Shown here one piece after another: positions 1 through 6,871 of a stretch of 17,343 nucleotides of DNA. A program made the translations under genes and the position numbers. The stretch comes from Nitrosopumilaceae archaeon (lineage in GTDB: Archaea > Thermoproteota > Nitrososphaeria > Nitrososphaerales > Nitrosopumilaceae). The DNA is taken from positions 1 to 17,343 of the forward strand of contig JACENB010000168.1 of assembly GCA_013867245.1 (NCBI GenBank), in the 5' to 3' direction. The stretch's first letter is position 1. The number at the start of each line of letters is the position of its first letter. Under the pieces are notes generated by a model. It had not been told where the DNA came from and did not search any database. It saw nothing but the letters and a program-made list of their open reading frames with translations.

Positions 1-36
1 AACAAAAGCAAAAACAACAAAAGCAAAAACAACAAA
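1..36 (+). repeat. 15-bp tandem repeat inside a coding region
   Basis: The unit AACAAAAGCAAAAAC occurs twice without a mismatch (1-15, 16-30), and a third copy begins at 31 (AACAAA) before diverging. In the reading frame starting at base 2 it encodes the five-residue repeat T-K-A-K-T. The array may extend upstream of the window. Perfect identity suggests recent slippage or duplication in a lysine-rich, probably disordered protein tail. Confidence 0.8.
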
Positions 37-151
37 GGGTAAAGAAAAAACACCATGTCAATATTGTGAAAAACCTTATGTGTTTATTGATAAACATGAG
101 AAGAACTGCAAAAAAAACCCAGAGAATGAATCAATAGCAATAAAAGCATAA
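2..151 (+). CDS. C-terminal end of a lysine-rich protein with a C2HC zinc finger (5' truncated)
   Basis: Base 2 opens a frame that reads without interruption to TAA at 149-151, giving 49 residues whose start lies outside the window. The visible part is a Lys/Thr/Ala repeat tail (T-K-A-K-T units, residues 1-16), then a compact C-x2-C-x9-H-x4-C finger (Cys at bases 56-58 and 65-67, His 95-97, Cys 107-109), then a short acidic end. A basic tail with a small zinc knuckle suggests nucleic-acid binding, but that is inference; the main body of the protein is not visible and I do not recognise it. The next gene starts 17 bp downstream on the same strand, so they may be co-transcribed. Confidence 0.7.
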   Translation, partial: TKAKTTKAKTTKGKEKTPCQYCEKPYVFIDKHEKNCKKNPENESIAIKA

Positions 152-168
152 GATTCGTTTGTAAATTA

Positions 169-510
169 TTGACTTCCTCAAATGGATTTCTGAATAAAAT
201 TATTAAATTAGAAAATCGTAATTTTTCCTTAAGAATTCAAAAATTTGAAAATGGATATTTTGTCTCAGTTTCAGAAGATAATGACAAGATTGGTTCTATG
301 ACAGTTTCTTTAGCAACTGGCCCTACACCTACTACCACTACTATAATTCCATCTAGAAATGAATCATTATTTTTACGATTAGTTTCTGAACGTATTAGTA
401 CAAGGATGAAAGGGATTGCTTTAGTCTCAATATTTGTCAAAAATGAATTAGAACCATCAACCGCAAAAGCCTTAATGTCTGAGATAATGGAAATGATTGA
501 AAATGAGTGA
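169..510 (+). CDS. Small alpha/beta protein resembling proteasome assembly chaperone 3/4
   Basis: A 113-residue soluble protein. The only available start is TTG at 169: going upstream, the frame meets a stop at 127-129 with no other ATG, GTG or TTG between, and there is no clear ribosome site. Order of elements: beta hairpin (about 19-36), an IGSM-x-VSLAT strand (about 41-50), a Thr/Pro-rich loop, an ATTIIPS-like strand, a helix with FLRLVSERIS, a strand with ALVSIFVKNEL, and a C-terminal helix. This order and hydrophobic pattern match my memory of human PAC3 (PSMG3), where a G-x-hydrophobic-VSL strand, a TTKVLLG strand, a helix and a LLAVAVKD strand precede a terminal helix. The match is from memory, not a search. 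The gene overlaps the UbiD gene by 8 bp, implying co-translation. Confidence 0.55.
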   Translation: MTSSNGFLNKIIKLENRNFSLRIQKFENGYFVSVSEDNDKIGSMTVSLATGPTPTTTTIIPSRNESLFLRLVSERISTRMKGIALVSIFVKNELEPSTAKALMSEIMEMIENE

Positions 511-1834
511 TTTAAGAGATTACATTTCCAAAGTTAAAAAAATTAAAGAACTTAAAACCATTAAAACCAAAGTTTCAACTAAATATGAAATTGCTGGTGT
601 TACAGCAAAAGTAGATCAATCACATGCAGTATTATTCGAAAATATCAAAGAAAGTGATTTTCGACTAGTATCTAATTTAGTTGGAACTCGAAAAAGATTT
701 GCTTTGGCAGTTGGTGGCACGGAAAATAACATACATCAAAAAGTAATTTCAGCAATAAAAAACTCAAAAGCACCAAAAATCGTGCCTACTGGAAAATTCA
801 TGGAAAATAAATCAAAAAATATCAATTTAATGCCTGTTGTGACTCATTTTGAAAAGGAATCAGGACCTTTCATTACTTCTTCAGTAGCTTATGCCAAAAA
901 CCCTGAAACAGGAAAACAAAACTCATCATTTCATAGGATGATGCCTATTGACAAAACACATCTATCAATTAGAATGGTTGAAGGTCGTCACTTACATCGA
1001 TGTTTCATTGATGCAAAAGAACATGGTGAGGATCTTAAAATTGCAATTACTGTTGGTGTCCATCCTGCAATTTCGATTGCTGGTGCTTATCAATTTGATT
1101 GGGGTAAGGATGAAATTGATATTGCAAATTCTTTATTGGGTGGAAAATTAACTTTAGCAAAACTTCCATTTTCTGGATTGAATGTACCCTCTGGTTCAGA
1201 AATTGTAATGGAAGGAAAAATTTTGCGTGATAAAGTTCATCCCGAATGGATGGTTGAAATGCTTCAAACTTATGATCATAAAAGATCACAACCAATTTTT
1301 GAAATTGAGAATTTGTATTTTAGAAATAATCCTATATTTCATGATGTTTTATCAGGTTATGGTGAACACAGATTGTTGATGGGAATGCCCATTGAATCTA
1401 AACTAAATGGGGAATTGAAAAAGGCTTTTTCACAGGTAAAACAGGTATCTATGACAAATGGTGGTTCAAATTGGTTACACGCTGTTGTACAAATTAAAAA
1501 GAAAACAGAATCTGATGCTAAAAAAATTATTAAAAAAACATTTGAATCTCATCGCTCATTAAAACAAGTAACTGTAGTTGATGAGGATATTGATCCTAAC
1601 AGTGCCGAATCTGTTGAATATGCAATGGCAACAAGATTTCAGGCTGATAAGGATTTAGTAATTATTAAGAATGTGCGTGGTTCTAGTCTTGATCCTTCTA
1701 GTGATCAAAAGAAATTACAAACTGCCAAAATGGGTATTGATGCAACCCGTTCTACTTCTAAACGTCCAGAAGGATTTGAGATGGCCAAAATACCTAAAAT
1801 TGATAAAATTAACCTGAAAAAATATTTCAAATAA
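503..1834 (+). CDS. UbiD-family prenylated-FMN decarboxylase, probably anhydromevalonate phosphate decarboxylase
   Basis: 443 residues from ATG 503; a TTG at 497 would add two residues, but ATG 503 gives the natural MSDLRDYI start. UbiD enzymes decarboxylate substrates with prenyl-FMN and a divalent metal. Visible family marks: the segment ESGPFITS (119-127) before a dipeptide PETG (134-137), the metal/prFMN motif N140-x4-R145, H164/H165, the E233 metal ligand in GSEIVMEG, and an acidic pair E248/E252 where the family usually has EGPFGE. In archaea lacking the classical late mevalonate steps, a UbiD homologue makes isopentenyl phosphate from anhydromevalonate 5-phosphate, and length and lineage fit that role; a ubiquinone or aromatic-acid role is less likely here. 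The upstream gene overlaps it and the thioesterase follows at 59 bp. Confidence 0.85.
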   Translation: MSDLRDYISKVKKIKELKTIKTKVSTKYEIAGVTAKVDQSHAVLFENIKESDFRLVSNLVGTRKRFALAVGGTENNIHQKVISAIKNSKAPKIVPTGKFMENKSKNINLMPVVTHFEKESGPFITSSVAYAKNPETGKQNSSFHRMMPIDKTHLSIRMVEGRHLHRCFIDAKEHGEDLKIAITVGVHPAISIAGAYQFDWGKDEIDIANSLLGGKLTLAKLPFSGLNVPSGSEIVMEGKILRDKVHPEWMVEMLQTYDHKRSQPIFEIENLYFRNNPIFHDVLSGYGEHRLLMGMPIESKLNGELKKAFSQVKQVSMTNGGSNWLHAVVQIKKKTESDAKKIIKKTFESHRSLKQVTVVDEDIDPNSAESVEYAMATRFQADKDLVIIKNVRGSSLDPSSDQKKLQTAKMGIDATRSTSKRPEGFEMAKIPKIDKINLKKYFK

Positions 1835-1892
1835 TCTATAATTGACTGATCAAATTAAATTGGATGAATGTGCAGGTATGTTGGTATAAGAA

Positions 1893-2381
1893 ATGTCCTC
1901 AGAAAATTCTATAAAATCTGAAAAAACTCCATCTGAATCTCATGCAGAAGTAATTGTTAGAATGTTCCCTTCTGATGCAAATCCAGCTGGAAATGTGTTT
2001 GGTGGTGAAATTTTAAAAAATATTGATATGGTTGCAGGAATAGTTGCACAGCGCCATTCTCAATCTAATGCAGTAACTGTATCTTTAGATAGTGTGAATT
2101 TTTTGAAACCAGTTTTTGTTGGAAATGTACTTTTTTTAAATGCCCGAATTAATTATGTTCATAATTCTTCAATGGAAATTGAAGTTAAAGCAGAAGCTGA
2201 AGATATTGTAACTGGAATTAGAACTATTACTGCAACTGCTTTTGTAACATTTGTTGCACTTGGTAAAAATGGTAAACCAATTCCTGTTCCAACATTAGCT
2301 CTAAAAACTGATGAGGATCGTACAAAATTCGAAGAAGGCAAATCTAGAATGGAAAGACGATTGCAAAATCGACAAAAATAG
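1893..2381 (+). CDS. Hotdog-fold acyl-CoA thioesterase
   Basis: 162 residues. One hotdog domain covers about residues 17-140. The signature N30-P-A-G33-x3-G37-G38-E39-x5-D45 is the N-x2-G-x3-GG-x-hydrophobic-x4-D segment of YciA/BFIT-type acyl-CoA hydrolases, followed by the AVTVSLDSVNFLKPV strand and loop (60-74) typical of the group. These enzymes hydrolyse acyl-CoA thioesters in the cytoplasm; the acyl chain preferred here cannot be read from sequence. The C-terminus is a charged tail rich in Glu, Arg and Lys. ATG 1893 is the first good start after the UbiD stop. It ends 2 bp from the end of the convergent gene, leaving no room for a separate terminator. Confidence 0.85.
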   Translation: MSSENSIKSEKTPSESHAEVIVRMFPSDANPAGNVFGGEILKNIDMVAGIVAQRHSQSNAVTVSLDSVNFLKPVFVGNVLFLNARINYVHNSSMEIEVKAEAEDIVTGIRTITATAFVTFVALGKNGKPIPVPTLALKTDEDRTKFEEGKSRMERRLQNRQK

Positions 2382-2383
2382 AT

Positions 2384-3073
2384 TTATTTAATTATTGAAA
2401 TTTTAATTTCTTTAATTTTATCTCTTGATTCATCAAGTAATCGTCTAATTACAGGCGTGTATGTTTGACATAAATACATAATTTCAATTTTCTGTTCATT
2501 TTCTAAAGTCAAAAATGCAGAAGACGTAATTTTCTTTTTTGTTACTTTTGGTTCTTCGTTATCATGTCTTTTTTTATTAATAATTTCTAAAAATATTGGA
2601 GTTTGTCTTTTCATTTCAATTTCTAACTGTTCTTTTGAAATAATTTTTTTATTTTTTAAATCCACTTTAATTTCTTGATACCAATCATCTTTGTATCTTT
2701 CAATAGCTCTAATCATTATCTTAGTTTCTGGTAATTTTTCATTCATATTTTTGAATTGACGAATTTTATTCATAAAATTAGGATATGGTTTTTTATGCTC
2801 TATTTCATATTTGTTTGAAAACCATTCAGAAAATTTTAATGCATTAAAATCTTGTTTTATTTTTGCTTTATCATTAAATTTTTTTTGAGTAATTTTATCT
2901 GAAATAAATAGTCCAAAATCTGTATTTGCCTCCTCAAAAATCCCATTAATTATGTTCTCAATTGAATTAATGTATTTACTAAAAAAATAATTTACATAAA
3001 ATGGATCTGGATCATATTGTTTAATTTGCTTTAAAAAAATTTCACATTTTTTAATTTCTTCTTCAATATTCAT
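2384..3073 (-). CDS. Unknown, mostly helical, charged protein (downstream gene of a two-gene operon)
   Basis: 229 residues, Lys/Glu/Ile-rich, with no signal peptide or membrane segment. I do not recognise the family. The N-terminal 50 residues look like two amphipathic helices, the second holding YVNYFFSKYINSIENIINGI, which vaguely recalls HEPN-like helical bundles; I see no R-x4-H catalytic motif, so this is weak. Residues 90-130 are rich in aromatics and Lys; the C-terminal third is again helical. Its ATG (3073) overlaps the TGA of the upstream gene by 4 bp, so the two are translationally coupled and probably act together. The coding DNA is visibly more A/T-homopolymer-rich than the neighbouring metabolic genes. 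Confidence 0.7.
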   Translation of the reverse strand: MNIEEEIKKCEIFLKQIKQYDPDPFYVNYFFSKYINSIENIINGIFEEANTDFGLFISDKITQKKFNDKAKIKQDFNALKFSEWFSNKYEIEHKKPYPNFMNKIRQFKNMNEKLPETKIMIRAIERYKDDWYQEIKVDLKNKKIISKEQLEIEMKRQTPIFLEIINKKRHDNEEPKVTKKKITSSAFLTLENEQKIEIMYLCQTYTPVIRRLLDESRDKIKEIKISIIK

Positions 3074-3453
3074 TGATTTTTGCCAGATTCTGAATTTGTA
3101 TATTTTGATTGTGCCTTTAGTTCTACAGATAATTTATTAAAAATTTCATTTACACTGACATCCACTAAATTGATTGTTGCATTTTCTTTCACTATTTGCT
3201 TCTCAAATTTTTCTTTAATTGCAAATGACACTGATGACCAATGTAATACTCCTTTCAATTGTTCTTCAACAGTTGCATTAGTAGTTGGTAGGCTAGATGA
3301 TGCAAAAACTATTCCATTTGTCCATTGCATAGTTGGAATACCTCCACCTGATGATCTTGTACTAAATGCAATTTGTTTAACCCAATCATCAAATTGATAC
3401 TCAATTATTTCATGAATAATTAATTTTTTCCATGGCTCTATGGTAATATCCAT
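3070..3453 (-). CDS. Unknown protein, first gene of a two-gene operon
   Basis: 127 residues, soluble. I do not recognise it. Visible features are an N-terminal amphipathic segment with EPWKKLIIHEIIEYQFDDW, a Gly/Ser-rich turn SSGGG (34-38), a Trp-rich central part (MQW, LHWSSVSF), and a C-terminal Lys/Ser-rich tail. A plus-strand frame of 105 codons lies over it, but I treat that as a shadow because the minus frame is longer and fits the operon arrangement. The 4-bp ATGA overlap with the downstream gene is the main clue: the two products are probably partners. Confidence 0.65.
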   Translation of the reverse strand: MDITIEPWKKLIIHEIIEYQFDDWVKQIAFSTRSSGGGIPTMQWTNGIVFASSSLPTTNATVEEQLKGVLHWSSVSFAIKEKFEKQIVKENATINLVDVSVNEIFNKLSVELKAQSKYTNSESGKNQ

Positions 3454-3498
3454 TAAAGTCCCTAGAAATAATCCAATTATAATCTTATTTTTAATTAA

Positions 3499-3759
3499 TT
3501 AAATTTCTTTAATTTCAGTAATAGTCCCTAGAACTGAATCCATTTTTACTATTGCCTTTTTTTCATCCCATCCTATTGCTACATACCAATCTCCTGCATC
3601 ACTGTGGTATTTTGTTTCTAATGTTTTGAGTTCTTCAGGATTCTTTTCATACTTTTTTGCAATTCCTGAAATTGCCAATGCTATGGCATCCTTTTCTTTT
3701 TCTAATCTTCTTTTCATTAATCCTATTCCTGGACTCATGATTGATTCAGACTTGTTCAT
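3499..3759 (-). CDS. Small protein with a PepSY-like C-terminal hairpin
   Basis: 86 residues, no signal peptide. The first half is helical and charged (KRRLEKEKDAIALAISGIAK). The second half contains GDWYVAIGWDEKKAIVKMD followed by SVLGTITEIKEI, which reads as W-x-V beta strand, turn, V-x-hydrophobic-D strand and a hydrophobic-G-x-I ending. That is the layout of PepSY-type hairpins, though those are usually extracytoplasmic and this protein has no export signal, so the resemblance may be coincidental. It is monocistronic or last in transcription, with about 45 bp to the next minus-strand gene and a divergent membrane-protein gene about 100 bp away. Confidence 0.6.
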   Translation of the reverse strand: MNKSESIMSPGIGLMKRRLEKEKDAIALAISGIAKKYEKNPEELKTLETKYHSDAGDWYVAIGWDEKKAIVKMDSVLGTITEIKEI

Positions 3760-3857
3760 CTAATATAGTTAATTCTTGAAATTACGCATAATGTATAATT
3801 CTATTAAAAATTATCATTCCAATATTTCAAATAGTCTATTTTTATCAGAAGAATAAA

Positions 3858-4451
3858 ATGAAATTAATCCAAAAATTTTCAAATTCATTAACTCTAAAAT
3901 CTACTACTCTTGTTTCTCTTGTTTCAATTCTTGCAGTGATTGGTCCTGTGATAATTGTTTCAGCTGGATTTTGGGATGCCATTTCACATATGCTTAAGGA
4001 ACCCGAATTCTTTTGGAGTCCTTCTCATATTGTGGTGTATTCTGGAGTTTTTATGACTGCTATTGCAGCTACTATGGGATTAGTTCTACTATTGAGAAAA
4101 TCTGTTCATGGTTCTCTAAAGACTGGAATTAATTTTGTAATAATTGGTTCAATAATCCAAATAATTTCTGGATTTGGTGATTCATTATCTCATGATCTTT
4201 TTGGAATTGATGGACTTATTTCTTGGTCTCATCAACCTCTTGAACTTGGTTTAGTTCTTGCATCTTTTGGTGCTGTTTTAATTATTAAAAATAGAGAACA
4301 TACAAAATTAAAATTCTTTTTACCTTTCTCGATAATTGCATTTTTATTTTTTGCAACTTGGTTAATTTTCAATATTGTTTTAACTTTTGGTCATACTATC
4401 CAATGCATTCAGATCTATGAAATATTTTCATCTGGATGTTCTATATTGTAA
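3858..4451 (+). CDS. Multi-pass membrane protein with a duplicated D-x3-H-x12-H motif
   Basis: 197 residues with about five membrane segments (about 20-37, 58-79, 89-105, 128-144, 155-176). Two 21-residue stretches align without a gap: residues 37-57 (G-F-W-D40-x2-S-H44 ... S-P-S-H57) and 105-125 (G-F-G-D108-x2-S-H112 ... W-S-H125). Asp, both His, and the Gly/Phe/Ser/Leu positions coincide, with the same spacing. Each stretch sits at the end of a helix, so the Asp/His sets could form two symmetric metal sites at one membrane face. I recall D-x3-H and GxD...W-x-P-H motifs in uncharacterised bacterial membrane proteins but cannot name a family. The gene overlaps the convergent gene by 37 bp. 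Function unknown. Confidence 0.75.
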   Translation: MKLIQKFSNSLTLKSTTLVSLVSILAVIGPVIIVSAGFWDAISHMLKEPEFFWSPSHIVVYSGVFMTAIAATMGLVLLLRKSVHGSLKTGINFVIIGSIIQIISGFGDSLSHDLFGIDGLISWSHQPLELGLVLASFGAVLIIKNREHTKLKFFLPFSIIAFLFFATWLIFNIVLTFGHTIQCIQIYEIFSSGCSIL

Positions 4452-4906
4452 TTTTTTATTTTTAGATAGGAGCTTAACATAATAATTACAGAACCTAAAA
4501 CTATCATTATTCCTGGGGCAACCATTTTTTCTGAATGAGTATTTCCAAATTCTGTTTGTAAAATTATCGAATTTTCTGAAATATTTGATACTTTCATTGT
4601 ATATATCCCATCTTTATCAAAGTCAAAATAACCTACTGAAAATTTTGTACTGATTTTTTGTTCTTGTATTACATTCAAATTTTTATCTAAAATCTGAACA
4701 AATACATTTTCTTTAGTAAATTCAGGCATGTAAACTTTGTAATATCCTATATCTTTCCCTGTAAATTCTAATTTTGATTCCATCGAACTAGATTTTTTTA
4801 GTATTACTGAATCATGATTTTTTTCAGTTTCATTAAAAATAGCTGAAACCCAAATCATTCCAATTACAACTAATACAAATCCAATTTTGAATGCTGATAC
4901 CTTCAA
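4415..4906 (-). CDS. Membrane-anchored extracytoplasmic beta-domain protein
   Basis: 163 residues: N-terminal membrane helix (about 5-24), an extracytoplasmic domain (about 30-125), then a second helix (about 128-147) and a charged cytoplasmic tail. The domain alternates short beta strands (KLEFTGKDIGYYKVYMPEF, VFVQILDK, YFDFDKDGIYTMKVSN), a pattern like GOLD or Ig-type sandwich domains. The Asp-rich FDFDKDG turn might bind calcium, but is too short to assert. I do not recognise a named family. It is convergent with the preceding membrane-protein gene and shares 37 bp with it. The tRNA-Arg gene lies upstream on the same strand, about 40 bp away. Confidence 0.65.
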   Translation of the reverse strand: MKVSAFKIGFVLVVIGMIWVSAIFNETEKNHDSVILKKSSSMESKLEFTGKDIGYYKVYMPEFTKENVFVQILDKNLNVIQEQKISTKFSVGYFDFDKDGIYTMKVSNISENSIILQTEFGNTHSEKMVAPGIMIVLGSVIIMLSSYLKIKNYNIEHPDENIS

Positions 4907-4946
4907 TTAATTTCTGGAAAAGTATTTGCTTAATAAAATAATCTAA

Positions 4947-5021
4947 AGGGCTCGAAGGGATTTGAACCCTCGACCTAGCGGTTCGAAGCCGCTTGCTCTA
5001 TCCAGGCTGAGCCACGAGTCC
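4947..5021 (-). tRNA. tRNA-Arg (anticodon TCG)
   Basis: Read on the minus strand from 5021: 7-bp acceptor GGACTCG, TG, D stem GCTC/GAGC around a 10-nt loop with GG, A26, anticodon stem AGCGG/CCGCT around CTTCGAA (anticodon TCG), 5-nt variable region, T stem GAGGG/CCCTT with loop TTCAAAT, then CGAGCCC. All stems pair except position 3: A3 faces C70. Base 73 would be T, and no CCA is encoded. No intron. Confidence 0.93.
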
Positions 5022-5065
5022 AAACAATTAAGATTTTAACAGGTGTAAATATCTGTCTAGATACA

Positions 5066-6241
5066 ATGAAAGTTTCAAAGAAAGTTATGGGTGTTGAATA
5101 TGCAATTCGAGATATTGTATTGGCCGCAAGAAAAGTTGAACAATCTGGCATGACTGTTGATTATCTAAATATTGGTGATCCTGTACAATTTGGATTTCAA
5201 CCCCCTGATAATGTGAAACAAGCTTTAATTGATTCTATCAATAAAGGCGAAAATTATTATTCTTCATCAGAGGGTCTTTTAGAATTACGTGAAGAGATTG
5301 CAAAAAAAGAAAATCTAAAAGGACTTTCTATCACAGCTGACGACATTCTAATTACAAATGGTGTTTCTGAAGGACTTGATATGGTGATTTCTTCAATTGT
5401 TGAAGAAGGTGATGAAGTACTTTTACCTGGACCATATTATCCTCCATATGCTTCATATGTTAGATTGCATGGTGGAATTCCTGTAGAATTTTCTGTGGAT
5501 CTAAATAATTCAACACCGGATATTGAAGATATTAAGTCTAAAATTACATCTAAAACTGTTGCAATTTGTTTAATCAGTCCAAATAATCCTACTGGAGTTG
5601 TATTTAATGAAAATGCGTTAAAACAATTAGTCGATATCGCTAATGAACATAATCTTTACATTATTTGTGACGAAATTTACGATCAAATAATTTTTGATGA
5701 TAAATTTGTAGGAATTGGAAAGGTTGCTGGTGATTCTCCTATCATTATTCTAAATGGTTTTTCTAAAGTTCATCTAATGTCAGGATGGAGAATTGGATAT
5801 ATTGCATTTAATCAGTCACCTCAACTTGAATCAATACGTGAACATCTTCCAAAACTTGCTAGGGTGAGAATTGCAACAAGTCTTCCAGTTCAACATGCAG
5901 CTTTAGAATCTTTACGCGGATCACAAAATTATATCAATAATTTTGTTTCCGAAATGAAAAAACATCGAGATCTAGTTGTTAAACGACTAAATGAAATGCC
6001 AGGACTTTCTTGTCCAAATCCTAAGGGTGCATTTTATGCATTTCCTAAAATCGAGGATAATAGGTTTGGTAATGATAAAGAATTTGTTACAAAATTATTA
6101 GAATCAAAAGGTGTTCTAACTGTTCATGGATCTGGATTTGGGGAACAATATGGCACTGGACACTTTAGACTTGTTTATCTTCCAAGCCTTGAAATTTTAG
6201 ACTCTGCAATGAATAAGATTGAAGAATTTGTTTCTCAGTAA
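5066..6241 (+). CDS. PLP-dependent class I/II aminotransferase (alanine/aspartate type)
   Basis: 391 residues, usual for fold-type I aminotransferases. Marks in order: N-terminal substrate-loop segment IGDP (36-39), YYSSSEG (64-70), the PGPYYPPY segment (121-128), N-N-P-T-G (173-177), D202-E-I-Y with the Asp that holds the pyridine nitrogen, the PLP-binding lysine K234 in GFSK, phosphate-contacting R242 in SGWRIGY, and R368 in HFRLVYLP, the usual substrate alpha-carboxylate ligand. It transfers an amino group between an amino acid (probably Ala or Asp) and 2-oxoglutarate in the cytoplasm; exact substrates cannot be fixed from sequence. It starts 44 bp after the divergent tRNA-Arg and its 3' end overlaps the convergent gene by 7 bp. 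Confidence 0.9.
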   Translation: MKVSKKVMGVEYAIRDIVLAARKVEQSGMTVDYLNIGDPVQFGFQPPDNVKQALIDSINKGENYYSSSEGLLELREEIAKKENLKGLSITADDILITNGVSEGLDMVISSIVEEGDEVLLPGPYYPPYASYVRLHGGIPVEFSVDLNNSTPDIEDIKSKITSKTVAICLISPNNPTGVVFNENALKQLVDIANEHNLYIICDEIYDQIIFDDKFVGIGKVAGDSPIIILNGFSKVHLMSGWRIGYIAFNQSPQLESIREHLPKLARVRIATSLPVQHAALESLRGSQNYINNFVSEMKKHRDLVVKRLNEMPGLSCPNPKGAFYAFPKIEDNRFGNDKEFVTKLLESKGVLTVHGSGFGEQYGTGHFRLVYLPSLEILDSAMNKIEEFVSQ

Positions 6242-6636
6242 CTCCAGATTGAAAATTTTTCTGGAATAATTTCTATGATGCAGTCTGTATCATCTAGTAA
6301 TTGTTTTGCTGATTTATTTTCTAATGTTTTGAAATATTTTAAGAGAATTTTTTTTGCAATAGTCTTTGTTTTTGGCATTTCTACAATTACGTTGGCAATA
6401 CCTTTAGACATTATTCCATAAATGTCTGGAGCATTAACTCCTACATCTACACAAAATGACACTTTGTTATTTTTTTCAATATTTTTAATTTTTTGACTTT
6501 TAGAATTGGTTCCAATGTAGATTTTTTTCCCACTATATCTATACCATACAGGCGTAATATGTGGAAATTTTTTTTTGTCAATAGTACATAATCGTAAAAT
6601 TTTTTGTGTTTTTAGAAATTCATCTCTTTTGTTCAT
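6235..6636 (-). CDS. Pyridoxamine-phosphate-oxidase-like split-barrel flavin/F420-binding protein
   Basis: 133 residues. The pattern LCTIDKKKFPHITPVWYRY, then KKIYIGTNSKSQKIKNI and NNKVSFCVD, is the L-x-T-x-D-x4-P-x-hydrophobic-x-P-V/W strand set of the FMN-binding split barrel, with the Lys/Asn loop that contacts flavin or F420 phosphate. The family includes FMN oxidases, haem-degrading enzymes and F420-dependent reductases. Here it is the third gene of an operon led by NADPH:F420 reductase, so use of F420 is a reasonable inference. Its ATG (6636) lies inside the upstream small membrane-protein gene (17-bp overlap), and its stop overlaps the convergent aminotransferase by 7 bp. Confidence 0.8.
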   Translation of the reverse strand: MNKRDEFLKTQKILRLCTIDKKKFPHITPVWYRYSGKKIYIGTNSKSQKIKNIEKNNKVSFCVDVGVNAPDIYGIMSKGIANVIVEMPKTKTIAKKILLKYFKTLENKSAKQLLDDTDCIIEIIPEKFSIWSY

Positions 6637-6853
6637 GTTTTCTAAACCCTAATGCTACCATAAAAATCCCAAATGCTAGCATTCCCATTGACACTTTTTC
6701 ATTAGTCACTTCCCCATTTAGTAAAAAGTCTTCCACAAATTCTGGTCCCCAAATTAATAATTGTTGAATTAAAACTATTGTTGCCATTACGCAAAACATC
6801 AAACCAATTGCAGTAAACCAATTTTTACCCCTCCTGTGATATTCGTGACTCAT
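6620..6853 (-). CDS. Small two-helix membrane protein
   Basis: 77 residues with two hydrophobic segments (about 14-34 and 53-70), a basic N-terminus (EYHRRGKNW) and a basic C-terminus (RKHEQKR), suggesting both ends are cytoplasmic. The loop between the helices is acidic. I do not recognise a family. It sits between npdG (18 bp upstream) and the split-barrel gene (17-bp overlap) on the same strand, so the three are almost certainly one transcript. It might tether the partner proteins to the membrane, but nothing in the sequence shows that. Confidence 0.7.
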   Translation of the reverse strand: MSHEYHRRGKNWFTAIGLMFCVMATIVLIQQLLIWGPEFVEDFLLNGEVTNEKVSMGMLAFGIFMVALGFRKHEQKR

Positions 6854-6871
6854 GATTAATGAAATGCAGAC

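Noticed and set aside
1..30. Short repeats as the edge of a CRISPR array
   Set aside because: Units are 15 bp, contiguous without spacers, and lie in frame in a coding sequence.
3080..3397. Plus-strand frame of 105 codons
   Set aside because: Lies opposite the longer minus-strand gene 3070-3453, which is coupled to its neighbour by an ATGA overlap; the plus translation shows no sensible domain or context.
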